Part shown: positions 27,837 to 36,664 of the stretch, piece by piece
Position numbering within the stretch: position 1 is the stretch's first letter
How the letters are laid out: each line of letters starts with the position of its first letter
Assembly (NCBI RefSeq): GCF_000741285.1
Contig: NZ_JGZE01000002.1
Span: 1-64,000 of the forward strand
Direction of reading: 5' to 3'
DNA: 64,000 bases
Source: Bifidobacterium mongoliense DSM 21395
GTDB taxonomy: Bacteria; Actinomycetota; Actinomycetes; Actinomycetales; Bifidobacteriaceae
Translations under genes and position numbers: made by a program
Notes under the pieces: model-generated
Databases searched by the model: none
The model's input: the letters and a program-made list of their open reading frames with translations, nothing else
What the model was told of the DNA's origin: nothing

Positions 27837-30230
27837 TTACTTGGTCTCTTCGAACCACTCGCGGATCTGGCCGTTGCCGGTGGTCACATGGCCAGTCTCG
27901 CCGGACATGTGCTTGACGCGGTGTGCGATCTCCTCGTGGCGGCCGTGGACCATCGGGCGCTGGACCGGGTTACCGAGGTAACCGCAGGTGCGCTTGGTGA
28001 CGTTGCACTTATCGGGGTCGGAGTTGCCGCACTCGGGGCAGCGGAAGCCTTCCTCGGTCGGCTCGAAGTCACCTTCGAAGCCGCATTCGAAGCAGTGGTC
28101 GATGGGCGTGTTCGTGCCGAGGTAGCCGATGCCGATGTTGTAGGCGTAATCCCACACGGCCTCGAGTGCCTTGGGGTTGGACTGCAGGCAGGGGAACTCG
28201 CAGTAGTTGATGAATCCGCCGGAGGCGAGGTAGGGGAAGTCCTTCTCGTAGTCCAGCTTCTCCATCGGGGTCGGCGACATCCACACCGGGTAGTGGAAGG
28301 AGTTGGTGTAGAAGTCGTGGTCGGTGACGCCTTCGACGACGCCGAACTTCTCACGGTCCATGCGGTTGAAGCGGTCGGTGAGCGACTCGGCGGGCGTGCT
28401 GTACACCGAATAGTGATAACCCTCGGCGGCGCTCCACTGCTTGCACAGCAGATTCATGCGACGCACGATCGACAGGGCGAATTCCTTGCCTTCCGGATCC
28501 CAGCCGTGGTCGCGCATCCAGTGCTTGCCGAAGAACACCGACGTCGCCTCGTACAGGCCGATGTAGCCCAGCGACACCGTGGAGCGTTCGCGGTTGAAGA
28601 GCTGGTCGACGCTGTCATTGGCGCCCAAGCGCCCGAAGGCGCCGTAACGGAAGAGCGTCGGGGCATTCACCGGTGTGGCCTGCTTGCACCGCATGATGCG
28701 GAAGGCCAGCGCCTGGTGCGCCACGTTCATGCGCTCCTCGAACAGCTTCCAGAAGCGGTCCTTGTCGCCGTGCGATTCCAAGGCGATGCGCGGGATGTTG
28801 ACGGTGACGACGCCCAGGTTCATGCGGCCGTCCTCCTCGTCCTTGCCGGTGTCGGGGTTGATCCAGCCCTGCAGGAAGGAGCGGCAGCCCATCGGAGCCT
28901 TGAAGGAGCCGGTGATCTTGACGATGTTCTCATAGAACACGACGTCGGGGTACATGCGCTTGGTCGAGCATTCGAGCGCCAGCTGCTTCATGTCGTAGTT
29001 CGGATCGCCCTGATCGGCGTTGATGCCGTGCTTGATGGTGAAGACGAGCTTGGGGAAGATGGCGGTGTGACGGTCCTTGCCCAGCCCGCGGATGCGGTTG
29101 AGCAGGATGGCGCGCTGGATCTCACGGGCGAACCACGAGGTGCCCAGACCGAAGCCGACGGTGACGAACGGGGTCTGGCCGTTGGAGACGCGGTTGGAGT
29201 TGATCTGGTATTCCATGGTCTGCATGGCGTCGTAGATGGCCTTACGGGTCATGATCTTCGCGTAGACCTCACGCAGCTGCTCGAGCTCGTCGGCCTGATC
29301 GTCGAAGGGCGTGTCCTGGGCCAGCGGCTCGCGGTTCTCGAAGTGGAGATTGTCGGCCTCCTGCTCCTTCATGCCCTCGACCATGCGGCGCACCACGTCG
29401 ATCGGCGTGGAATCGGGGATCATGGCGTGGGCCATGCGCAGGTTCTTGTCGTAGTCCTTCTTGGCATAGGGCTCGAGCATCTGGTCGGCGCGGTTCACGG
29501 TCTGGCCGCCGTACTGGGCGCCCGCGATGTCCTTGATGATCTGCGTGATCTGCGTCGAGGCGGTGCCGATGGACTTCGGCGAATCCATCATCGCGTTGCC
29601 CAGCGCGAACCCGTGGGCGAGCATATCGCCGAAATCGGGCAGCGAGCAGTTGTTCATCGAGGTGAACGGCGAGTAGTCGGCGTCGTGGAAGTGGATGTCG
29701 CCCTTCATATGGGCGTTCGAGACCACATCGGGCAGCATGGAGAAGGCCGAGGCTTTGGAGACCGCGCCGGCGAGCAGATCGCGCTGCGTGGCGTAGACGT
29801 TGGAATCCTTGTTCGCGTTCTCGCGCACCAGGGTCTCGTCGCGGTTGACCAGACGGTTGACCGCCTCGTTGATATCGGTCGCCTTTGCGCGCTCGATGTC
29901 CTTGTTCATGCGGTAATTCGTATAGTTACGAGCCACTGCGTACAGGTGGTCCTCGATCAGGCCGTGCTCGACGAGGTTCTGGATGTCCTCGATCTTGGCG
30001 GGGCCGTTATAGCGGTCCTTGATCTCGGCTTCGACCTGGTTGGACAGGTCGCGAATCAGCTGCTCCTCCTCCGGGCCGACCTGCTTGTCGAGATCGGCGA
30101 AGGCCGACTTCACGGCGCTGATGATGTTGATGGGATCGAAATCGACGACTCGTCCATCGCGCTTCTCGACGAGCACCGCGCTGCGATGGGTGCCAACCGC
30201 CGTCCTGGCGTCCTGAACCTGAGTTTCCAT
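27837..30230 (-). CDS. nrdD: Anaerobic ribonucleoside-triphosphate reductase
   Basis: A 797-residue class III reductase that converts NTPs to dNTPs using a glycyl radical. The N-terminal ATP-cone (VLVEKRDGRVVDFDPINIISAV) is the allosteric domain. The body has the typical HDADYSPFTSMNNCSLPDF segment. Near the end a four-cysteine zinc site (CFECG and RCPECGN) is followed by RTCGYLGNP, whose glycine carries the radical. ATG 30230 follows GGAGGAATCGGC; a longer frame upstream lacks support. A 6-bp inverted repeat GTGCTC/GAGCAC (30247-30262) lies next to the ribosome site. I did not find a convincing NrdR box. Upstream TATAGT near 30291 may be the -10 element. Confidence 0.96.
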   Translation of the reverse strand: METQVQDARTAVGTHRSAVLVEKRDGRVVDFDPINIISAVKSAFADLDKQVGPEEEQLIRDLSNQVEAEIKDRYNGPAKIEDIQNLVEHGLIEDHLYAVARNYTNYRMNKDIERAKATDINEAVNRLVNRDETLVRENANKDSNVYATQRDLLAGAVSKASAFSMLPDVVSNAHMKGDIHFHDADYSPFTSMNNCSLPDFGDMLAHGFALGNAMMDSPKSIGTASTQITQIIKDIAGAQYGGQTVNRADQMLEPYAKKDYDKNLRMAHAMIPDSTPIDVVRRMVEGMKEQEADNLHFENREPLAQDTPFDDQADELEQLREVYAKIMTRKAIYDAMQTMEYQINSNRVSNGQTPFVTVGFGLGTSWFAREIQRAILLNRIRGLGKDRHTAIFPKLVFTIKHGINADQGDPNYDMKQLALECSTKRMYPDVVFYENIVKITGSFKAPMGCRSFLQGWINPDTGKDEEDGRMNLGVVTVNIPRIALESHGDKDRFWKLFEERMNVAHQALAFRIMRCKQATPVNAPTLFRYGAFGRLGANDSVDQLFNRERSTVSLGYIGLYEATSVFFGKHWMRDHGWDPEGKEFALSIVRRMNLLCKQWSAAEGYHYSVYSTPAESLTDRFNRMDREKFGVVEGVTDHDFYTNSFHYPVWMSPTPMEKLDYEKDFPYLASGGFINYCEFPCLQSNPKALEAVWDYAYNIGIGYLGTNTPIDHCFECGFEGDFEPTEEGFRCPECGNSDPDKCNVTKRTCGYLGNPVQRPMVHGRHEEIAHRVKHMSGETGHVTTGNGQIREWFEETK

Positions 30231-30534
30231 GCCGATTCCTCCCCCGGTGCTCGTCTGAGCACAACAAATTACACAATGGTAATTCCTTACTATACTCCTC
30301 TCCGGCACTAGATATGCCACTTACGTGTCGCCGCAGCACCCGCATATTGTGGTCATCCCCGGTATTTCGCCAAACGCTCCGACCGCACCAAATCCAGGCA
30401 ATCCTCGGCGATCAACGCTCAACCGTTCTGCACCGCGGTGTGTCGTGGCGTGTCGGTCCAAGCACCCCCGAACCAACGCCGCGGTCAGAGCGATCGGCCC
30501 ATGATTGTCCGTTGCCGCGGGCACGCTGGGATGC
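30231..30534. other. Divergent promoter region between nrdD and xseA
   Basis: About 300 bp without a gene. It contains the nrdD leader inverted repeat at 30247-30262, a TTAC-ACAATG-GTAA dyad at about 30269-30283 and a possible nrdD -10 near 30291. On the xseA side I see no clear promoter. Confidence 0.5.
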
Positions 30535-31839
30535 ATGAGTTCGGCATATGGATACGCTTCGGCGTCACGCGACAGGCAGCCCCCGCTCAGCGGTCCGCGG
30601 CCTTTGGATGAGCTGCCCCGGCTGGCCAGGGAAACCTCGGCCGAGAACCCGTGGCCCGTGAGCATATTGAGTCAGAAATACCACGACGCCGTCGCTCGAT
30701 GGCCCGGCGCCTGGGTCGAAGGCCAGATCGTCGAGATCAACATGCGTCGCGCGACCTCCGGATACATCACGCTGCGCGACAATTTCGACGAGATCTCCCT
30801 GCCCGTCATGGGTTTCCGGGAATTCGTCGCCAAGGCGCGCGACTTCCACCAAGGCGACCGCGTGGTCGTGCATGGGCGTCCCGACGTGTGGATGAAGGCG
30901 ACGCGGCTGAGCTTCGTGGCCGACGACATCCGCAGGGTCGGCGCCGGCGACCTGAAGGCGCAGATCGACGAGTTGCGCAAGCGGCTCAAGGGCGAGGGCC
31001 TGTTCGACTCGGAGCGCAAAGTGCCGCTGCCCGAATTCCCCGGTTGCATCGGATTGATCTGCGCCCCGCAGGCCCGGGCCGAAGGCGACGTGATCACCAA
31101 TGTGAACTTGCGCTGGCCCGCCGTGCGGTTCAAGGTCGTCCATGCCCACGTCCAGGGCCAGCAGTGCCCTCCCGACGTGATCGCCGCGATACAGCACCTT
31201 GATCAGGACCCGGACGTCGACGTCATCGTCGTCGCCCGCGGCGGCGGCAGCTTCGAGGATCTCATCGGCTTCTCCGACGAGGGTGTCGTGCGCGCCGCAG
31301 CGAATTGCCGCACTCCCCTGGTGACCGCCGTCGGGCACGAGGACGACTGGACGTTGATCGACCTGGCCGCCGACCTGCGTGCCTCGACGCCAACGGACGC
31401 CGCCAAACGCGTGGTCCCTGACGTGCGCGAACAGTGGCAGCTGGTCTCCGGCGCCCGAATGCAGATGTTCATGCGCATGGACGCGCGGGTCAACAATGAA
31501 CTGCGGCTCGTGGAGGGCTACGCGCAACGCCCCAGCCTCCTCCACCCCGAAACCATGCTGGACCCGCATGAACGGTTCCTCGACGACGCCACGCAAAGGC
31601 TGGAGCGGGGGCTGACCAGAATCGTGGACGACGCGGACTTCACCATCGAGAAGCTGCACGCCAGTTTGACGGCCCTGAGCCCCCAGTCGACGCTCAACCG
31701 CGGATACGCGGTGGTGCAGACGGGCGACGGACACGTGGTGGATGACACATCGCCGATTGCGGTCGGCGACGAGCTGACCGTGACCCTACGCCGTGGCACC
31801 CTCACCGCCACCACAACCGGCGTGGAGCCCGGACACTGA
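30535..31839 (+). CDS. xseA: Exodeoxyribonuclease VII large subunit
   Basis: A 434-residue subunit of the single-strand DNA exonuclease VII. The N-terminal OB-fold reads PWPVSILSQKYHDAV and WVEGQIVEINMRRATSGYI; the catalytic core contains VIVVARGGGSFEDLIGFSDE and TAVGHEDDWTLIDLAADLRASTPT, both diagnostic. A coiled-coil helical region and the C-terminal LNRGYAVVQTGDG segment follow. I use the ATG at 30535; a TTG at 30505 is in frame but neither has a strong ribosome site. xseB follows after 94 bp on the same strand. Confidence 0.95.
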   Translation: MSSAYGYASASRDRQPPLSGPRPLDELPRLARETSAENPWPVSILSQKYHDAVARWPGAWVEGQIVEINMRRATSGYITLRDNFDEISLPVMGFREFVAKARDFHQGDRVVVHGRPDVWMKATRLSFVADDIRRVGAGDLKAQIDELRKRLKGEGLFDSERKVPLPEFPGCIGLICAPQARAEGDVITNVNLRWPAVRFKVVHAHVQGQQCPPDVIAAIQHLDQDPDVDVIVVARGGGSFEDLIGFSDEGVVRAAANCRTPLVTAVGHEDDWTLIDLAADLRASTPTDAAKRVVPDVREQWQLVSGARMQMFMRMDARVNNELRLVEGYAQRPSLLHPETMLDPHERFLDDATQRLERGLTRIVDDADFTIEKLHASLTALSPQSTLNRGYAVVQTGDGHVVDDTSPIAVGDELTVTLRRGTLTATTTGVEPGH

Positions 31840-31933
31840 GGATCCGCCACACCGCAGGCACCGGCGCAGTCCCCACCGCTCCGCGGGACACCAATACCAG
31901 ACCGCACACACCAACCAGATGAAGGACAATGAT

Positions 31934-32296
31934 ATGAGCGAGAAGACCACCGCACAGGACGGCACACCGGACACCAGCACCGACACGACGGAGAAGACGA
32001 CCACCACCAACGGCATCGCGAAGGCGGCGCCGGCTTCGAGCCTGAGCGCCAAGGAACGCGACGAGATCGCCGCACTGCCCTACGAGGAGGCACGGGACCG
32101 TCTCATTCAATCCGTGCAGGCGCTCGAGGCCGGCGGACTCAACCTCGACCAGTCGATGCGCCAATGGGAACTCGGCGAGGCGCTGGCCAAACGCGCCCAG
32201 GCACTACTCAGCGAAGTGCGCGCAAAGCTCGACGCCGCACAGGCCCAGCAGGAATCCTCGGCGGACACCGCCGGAACGCAGTCGAATCTGGACTGA
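31934..32296 (+). CDS. xseB: Exodeoxyribonuclease VII small subunit
   Basis: A 120-residue protein whose residues about 45-100 match the short XseB fold: LPYEEARDRLIQSVQALEAG, then LNLDQSMRQWELGEALAKRA, a coiled helical hairpin that binds XseA. The first 40 residues are a Thr-rich, disordered extension not seen in short XseB proteins. The ATG at 31934 follows AAGGACAATGAT. It is co-transcribed with xseA. Confidence 0.92.
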   Translation: MSEKTTAQDGTPDTSTDTTEKTTTTNGIAKAAPASSLSAKERDEIAALPYEEARDRLIQSVQALEAGGLNLDQSMRQWELGEALAKRAQALLSEVRAKLDAAQAQQESSADTAGTQSNLD

Positions 32297-32370
32297 GCGA
32301 CCGCTGGTAAGCAGGCTGCCCCAGGAGTAGTGGGCGACACCAGGATCCGAACGCGGCCAAGTGCCCCCGC

Positions 32371-32396
32371 CCACCATCACCGCACGGTGATGGTGG
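32371..32396. terminator. Hairpin overlapping the end of the EEP gene
   Basis: CCACCATCACCG (32371-32382) and CGGTGATGGTGG (32385-32396) are perfect complements with a 2-base centre. It lies 75 bp after xseB and covers the final codons of the convergent EEP-family gene, so it can terminate xseB. Confidence 0.6.
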
Positions 32397-33414
32397 CCAG
32401 TAGCGCCCTATGGTCCGAGCCGGGCAGATGCACGGTATGCACCTGCCCCGCCCCCATGCCGCCGTCGAGGACGATATGGTCGATGCCGGCGAACGCCGGG
32501 ATCGCGCCCCGGTTCGCCGGCCAGCTGAACGTGAACCCGCGCCCGGCGTCCTGGGCGGCGTCGGTGAATCTGGAGCCGAGGAAGTCGCGGAACACCGTGT
32601 GGTCAGTGGTCGCGTTGAAATCGCCCATGAACACGTAGCGCGCATCGGTGCGCGAGCGCATGCGGCTCAACTCGTCAAGGCTGTTCCTCCACTGACCCCA
32701 GACGCCGGGCTTGGGCGACGTGGTATGGACGCTCACGAACCGCAGCGATCGGCCGCCGGAAAGCTTCACCGTGCCCGAGGGCATGAACGAGGCGCTGGAG
32801 CCCACCTCATCGTCGACCGGATCGCCGAGCGGTGTGGCGGACCACAGCCCGTTGCCGTAGACCCCGTCCGACGAGGAGATCTGCGCGTACGGCAGATAAT
32901 GGCCGATGCCGGCGCGGTTGAGCGCCTCGACGAATCCCGTGGTGGTCTCCTGCATGGTGAGCACCTGGATGTGCTCCTGCTTGACGATCTCCACGATGGC
33001 CGAGGGATCGGCCTGGCCTTTATAGACGTTGAAGGTCATGACGCGCACGGGGATGCTTGCAGCGTCGTCCGACGACCGCGAGGAGGAGGCCCTCGTGCCG
33101 GCTGAGGCATGATATCCCGCGAAGAACGGATACTGCCACCAGCACTGCAGGCACAGGCACAGCGTCATGATCAAGGCCACACCCCACCGACGCGACACCA
33201 GCGCGAACAACAGCGACAACGCCGACACCAGGATGAACCACGGGGTGAACGAGACGACGACCGGCACATACGGCAACGCCTGCAGCTCCTGCGGCAGCGC
33301 CCTGGCCAGGACGGACAGCAACGAGACAAAGGCCAGAAGCCCCGAAAGCGCGCCGAGCAGGCGATGTCTGCGGCGTGAGCGGGTGTTGATGGGCAACGGC
33401 ATGGTACGGCTCAT
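32377..33414 (-). CDS. Membrane-anchored endonuclease/exonuclease/phosphatase family protein
   Basis: A 345-residue protein. The first about 110 residues hold three hydrophobic helices (LLGALSGLLAFVSLLSVLA, VVVSFTPWFILVSALSLLFA, VALIMTLCLCLQCWWQ). The rest is a metal-dependent EEP domain, facing outside if topology is as in related proteins: VRVMTFNVYKG (start of fold), LTMQETT (metal Glu), FVSVHTTSP, YVFMGDFNATTDH (catalytic Asp/Asn) and IDHIVLDGG plus GSDHRALLATI at the end. All expected catalytic positions are present. The substrate could be nucleic acid, sugar phosphate or lipid; nothing nearby decides this. Convergent with xseB. Confidence 0.87.
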   Translation of the reverse strand: MSRTMPLPINTRSRRRHRLLGALSGLLAFVSLLSVLARALPQELQALPYVPVVVSFTPWFILVSALSLLFALVSRRWGVALIMTLCLCLQCWWQYPFFAGYHASAGTRASSSRSSDDAASIPVRVMTFNVYKGQADPSAIVEIVKQEHIQVLTMQETTTGFVEALNRAGIGHYLPYAQISSSDGVYGNGLWSATPLGDPVDDEVGSSASFMPSGTVKLSGGRSLRFVSVHTTSPKPGVWGQWRNSLDELSRMRSRTDARYVFMGDFNATTDHTVFRDFLGSRFTDAAQDAGRGFTFSWPANRGAIPAFAGIDHIVLDGGMGAGQVHTVHLPGSDHRALLATITVR

Positions 33415-34036
33415 ACGGTGGTTCCTCTCGAATGACTGCTCAGACGATAGCCCGATAACCTGCGCATTGCCTTACATCGGGCCACACCGTCACGAGACCT
33501 TGGAATACCCCCCCTGAACGACCCCTTGAATGCTCCCCCAGTGCGGGCATGACCCGCCATGCCATCTCACGATTGAGTTCACATAGTGGTCGCCGATTTG
33601 GCATACTCGGCGACGGCTCCCACAATGGGGGCACCACGCCGGCCCTTCGGTCGGCAGGAGAATAGCACTGGGAGAGGGTTCCACATGGAGCGCAATATGA
33701 TGCAGCGGGTCGTTACGATGAACACCATCGTCGTCGTCCGTCGAATTATCATCGCGTCCCTGCTGGCGCGCTAACCGTAGATTTCTCCCGTCGCATGGCC
33801 CGCTTATCAGCCGGGCATCACGACACCCTTCATATGATGGACACCGCGAATCGTCCGCGCGCATCACGACGCAGCACCGATTCCACGCGAAGAACAGCCA
33901 CAAGCATGTCACCGCGTACGTGCCGTTCATCTGTGATGTGCATCAGTTCCCCATATCTGTGATCTGATCAGTAATCCGACGATCCATCATCCCGCCACCA
34001 GCGGTCGGATCACCGTTCGCGAACCGCCGCACGCCG
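33415..34036. other. Intergenic stretch, possible zinc-ribbon gene remnant
   Basis: No convincing gene. A minus-strand frame within 33490-33930 reads WCPHCGSRRRVCQIGDHYV, which looks like a zinc ribbon of a transposase N terminus, but it has no ribosome site, flanks are unstructured and no catalytic domain follows. I regard it as a possible mobile-element scar. The repeat array listed next begins at 34037. Confidence 0.3.
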
Positions 34037-34190
34037 CGTATCGCATGTTGTCCTTGATACGTGACGTATCGCAGCACACGTCATGCGTTGCCCGCCACAC
34101 GTGGCCCGCCACACAGTGTCCGCCGCACGTCGTTGATTGCACGTCATCATTCGCACGCCGTCACCCACATCGTGTCCATCACATGACGCG
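34037..34190 (+). repeat. 14-bp periodic repeat array upstream of the BASS transporter
   Basis: Seven in-phase 14-bp units are clear from 34093: CGCCACACGTGGCC, CGCCACACAGTGTC, CGCCGCACGTCGTT, GATTGCACGTCATC, ATTCGCACGCCGTC, ACCCACATCGTGTC, CATCACATGACGCG. The common centre is RCAYR. To the left, CGTATCGCA occurs at 34037 and 34065, exactly two units apart, so the array may be longer. It also holds an inverted repeat GATACG-TGA-CGTATC (34056-34070). It ends about 140 bp before the transporter start. Confidence 0.6.
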
Positions 34191-34331
34191 ACCGTCGGCC
34201 CCCGCTTCCGAGGTCGATTCGACGGTCGTCCACCAGACTTGGCCCGAGACGCCACGGTCATGCCGCCCCATTCGGCGACATCGCCATCCGGCCTCCGGAC
34301 CACCCATAAGAGAGAGAAAAGAAGAAACACC

Positions 34332-35363
34332 ATGAATAGAACGAAACAAGCGGCCGCCTGGCTCACCAAGTGGTTCACGCTGATCGTCATCGTCTGGGCC
34401 GCGTTCAATTACGCGGTTCCGGCCACCAGCCTCTGGGCGAAGAGCTACACCGGGTATCTGCTCGGCGTAGTGCTTTTCGGCATGGGCCTGACCCTGTCGC
34501 TGGACGATTTCGGACGCATCCTGAAGCAGCCCCTCATGGTGATCGTCGGCACGGTGGCGCACTACGTGATCATGCCCTTGGTCGCCGTCTTCCTGTGCTG
34601 GCTCTTCCACCTCTCGGGCCCGCTGGCCGTGGGCGTCATCCTCGTCGGCTGCTGCCCGTCCGGCACCTCATCGAACGTGATGAGCTTCCTGTCCCGCGAT
34701 GACGTGGCGCTCGACGTGTCGATCGGCGTGCTCTCCACGCTGCTCGCGCCGTTCATGATCCCGCTGCTCATGCAGCTGCTCGCCTCGCGCTACGTGGCCA
34801 TCCCGTGGCAGTCCCTGTTCATCAACGCCCTCACCGTCGTGCTGCTCCCGGTCGCCCTCGGCGTGCTCTGCCACATGATCTTCCGTGAGAAGATCGAGAA
34901 GGTCACCGTGGCGCTGCCCATCGTGTCCCAGGTCGCAATCCTGCTCATCATCGGCGTGGTCGTCGCCGCCAACCAGCCCCGCCTCTTCAGCGCCGCGACG
35001 CTGCTCGCCATCCCCGTCGTCATCCTGCACAATCTCTCCGGCTACGCCCTTGGGTTCGGCTTCTCCAAGCTCATGTACCGCGTGTATCCGAAGGGCTTCC
35101 GCTACGCGCAGCAGAAGGCCATCACCTTCGAGGTCGGTATGCAGGACTCCGGTCTCGGCGCCACTCTCGCTCTGACGTCGTTCGCCGCCTCACCCGTCGC
35201 GGCCATCCCCTCGACGTTCTTCAGCGTGTGGCACAACATCTCCGGTTCGGTGCTCTCCGCCTGGTGGCGCGCGCATGATGACAAGCACGCGATCGCCCAC
35301 GATTCCGACAACGGAGAGAAGCGTTCGGCCACCGTCCCGGCGATGGCCACCGCGACCGACTGA
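34332..35363 (+). CDS. Bile acid:sodium symporter (BASS) family transporter
   Basis: A 343-residue membrane protein with about ten helices. Family marks are LFGMGLTLSLDDFGRILKQP in the N-terminal half, VGCCPSGTSSNVMSFLSRDDVALDVS (the crossover region with the sodium-binding residues) and FEVGMQDSGLGATLAL in the C-terminal half. Start ATG 34332 follows an AGAGAGAAAAGAAG purine run. The family carries bile acids, pantoate, pyruvate or sulfur compounds; the substrate here is open. The gene stands alone, facing a tRNA gene downstream. A cytosolic, hydrophilic C-terminal tail of about 35 residues follows the last helix. Confidence 0.88.
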   Translation: MNRTKQAAAWLTKWFTLIVIVWAAFNYAVPATSLWAKSYTGYLLGVVLFGMGLTLSLDDFGRILKQPLMVIVGTVAHYVIMPLVAVFLCWLFHLSGPLAVGVILVGCCPSGTSSNVMSFLSRDDVALDVSIGVLSTLLAPFMIPLLMQLLASRYVAIPWQSLFINALTVVLLPVALGVLCHMIFREKIEKVTVALPIVSQVAILLIIGVVVAANQPRLFSAATLLAIPVVILHNLSGYALGFGFSKLMYRVYPKGFRYAQQKAITFEVGMQDSGLGATLALTSFAASPVAAIPSTFFSVWHNISGSVLSAWWRAHDDKHAIAHDSDNGEKRSATVPAMATATD

Positions 35364-35489
35364 CCCCGGATTCGTCCACGGTTCGCGAATGGCGCCGAAC
35401 GCCGACACCGTGAACCGAACCCGAAGGCCGGTGGCCCGCATGACATACGCGGCGGCGCCGGCCTTCAGGCGTGTACAATACAACATGTT

Positions 35490-35562
35490 GCCCGGGTAGC
35501 TCAGGGGATAGAGCACCGCTCTCCTAAAGCGGGTGTCGTGAGTTCGAATCTCATCTCGGGCA
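35490..35562 (+). tRNA. tRNA-Arg, anticodon CCT (reads AGG)
   Basis: The 73-base gene folds as a normal cloverleaf: acceptor GCCCGGG with CTCGGGC, D arm around AGCTCAGGGGATAGAGC, anticodon arm CCGCT-CTCCTAA-AGCGG, and T arm with GTTCGAATC. The loop places CCT as the anticodon. Discriminator base A; no CCA is encoded. Confidence 0.95.
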
Positions 35563-35568
35563 CGACAA

Positions 35569-35607
35569 GAATCCCCGGATCATGCATGACGTATGATCCG
35601 GGGATTC
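35569..35607 (+). terminator. Terminator after tRNA-Arg
   Basis: GAATCCCCGGATCAT (35569-35583) and ATGATCCGGGGATTC (35593-35607) are perfectly complementary over 15 bp, starting 7 bases after the tRNA. Confidence 0.85.
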
Positions 35608-35648
35608 GTCGTATGACCGGTTACATCACGGCTGCATAACGACGACCG

Positions 35649-36518
35649 TCACACCAACTCGACGGTCGCGGGGACTTCGAGACCGTGCCTACGCAGGATG
35701 TCGATGCCGGTCATGTAGGCCGTGGTCGTCGCCGCCGGATCGAGCATGGCCGCACGCCATTGGGCATCAAGCGCACCGTCATGGTTGACGTCACGGTCGA
35801 CGTCAAGGGCACTAACGATCGCGGCGTCCAGTGTCGCGGTGTCGGCAGTGGTACCACTGTTCGCATCGGAGCCCGTGCCGCCAACGGCACCGGCATTGCC
35901 ATCGGCAACACCTTGAGCGGCGATATCGCCGGCGCCTCGCAACGCCTCCAACAACGGAGTGATGCGTCCGCCGCACGCTTCCACGATATCGGGCGCCTGA
36001 TCGTAGAGCGCGAAGAGCCAACGGCGCCGGGCTGATCCGAGCGGCTCGCCCTGTCCCGACCCGGGCTCCTGCCCGGACTCCGGCTCCCCCATCGCCGACG
36101 ATGCCAGCGCACGGGCCGTGGCCTGGGCCAGTGGCGTGCAATCCACCGATCCGACCTCGTCGGCACCGAGATGACCACGCCGGTCATCGATATCACCGAG
36201 CATATGCTGTATGCTCACGGCATCCCCAAGCACGCCGGCCTCGCCGTGCATCCGCGCGACCGCGTCGACGTCGATCTGCCGACCACCGGAGTTCTGGAAA
36301 CGCACCAGGCGTGGTCCGTTGCAGTAATGATCCATGGACGCGGTGACGAGCATGGGAAGCGTCCGCTGCACCTCCCACAACGCCTCGGCGGTCGGCCGCA
36401 GGGCCGTCAACGGTTGTCGGAGGACGAGCCTCGACATCGTCTGCTTCGCCCTGCGCACCGTGAGGGGAACGCCGATCCTCACCGCATTCGCTCCACCTTT
36501 GGAGAATCTCGATGCCAT
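35649..36518 (-). CDS. Hypothetical protein downstream of metI
   Basis: A frame of 289 residues from the ATG at 36518 (MASRFSKGGANAVRIGVP); it stays open to 36704 but would then overlap metI. I do not recognise the family. The N-terminal part is basic and helical (RRAKQTMSRLVLRQPL), the middle carries YDQAPDIVEACGGRITPLLEAL, and the segment GNAGAVGGTGSDANSGTTAD is low complexity. The end reads MTGIDILRRHGLEVPATVEL. No signal peptide or membrane helix. Direction and proximity suggest that it may be read with the metQ-metN-metI genes. It could be lineage-specific or a poor call on a GC-rich strand. Confidence 0.5.
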   Translation of the reverse strand: MASRFSKGGANAVRIGVPLTVRRAKQTMSRLVLRQPLTALRPTAEALWEVQRTLPMLVTASMDHYCNGPRLVRFQNSGGRQIDVDAVARMHGEAGVLGDAVSIQHMLGDIDDRRGHLGADEVGSVDCTPLAQATARALASSAMGEPESGQEPGSGQGEPLGSARRRWLFALYDQAPDIVEACGGRITPLLEALRGAGDIAAQGVADGNAGAVGGTGSDANSGTTADTATLDAAIVSALDVDRDVNHDGALDAQWRAAMLDPAATTTAYMTGIDILRRHGLEVPATVELV

Positions 36519-36664
36519 CGTTGCGAACCATCCCACTGGTATCCCTCGTTTCCGCGTATCGCGGCCCATCGGCATGGGCCCGGCACGCCCAGTGTAGGTC
36601 TCCCCGCCACGGCGCCGGGCGCGGGCGCGCTGCCCGCATGGCCCCGACCCCTCGGCCGGACCGC

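Noticed and set aside
27711-30311. Long + strand open frame (866 codons) opposite nrdD
   Set aside because: Antisense shadow of the reductase gene; Val/Leu/His-rich text without domains or ribosome site.
33490-33930. Minus-strand frame with CPHCGSRRRVC
   Set aside because: A zinc-ribbon-like stretch only, no start signal and no following domain; kept as a possible scar rather than a gene.
36193-36639. Alternative minus frame overlapping the hypothetical gene after metI
   Set aside because: No start signal and strongly biased Arg text typical of a wrong frame.
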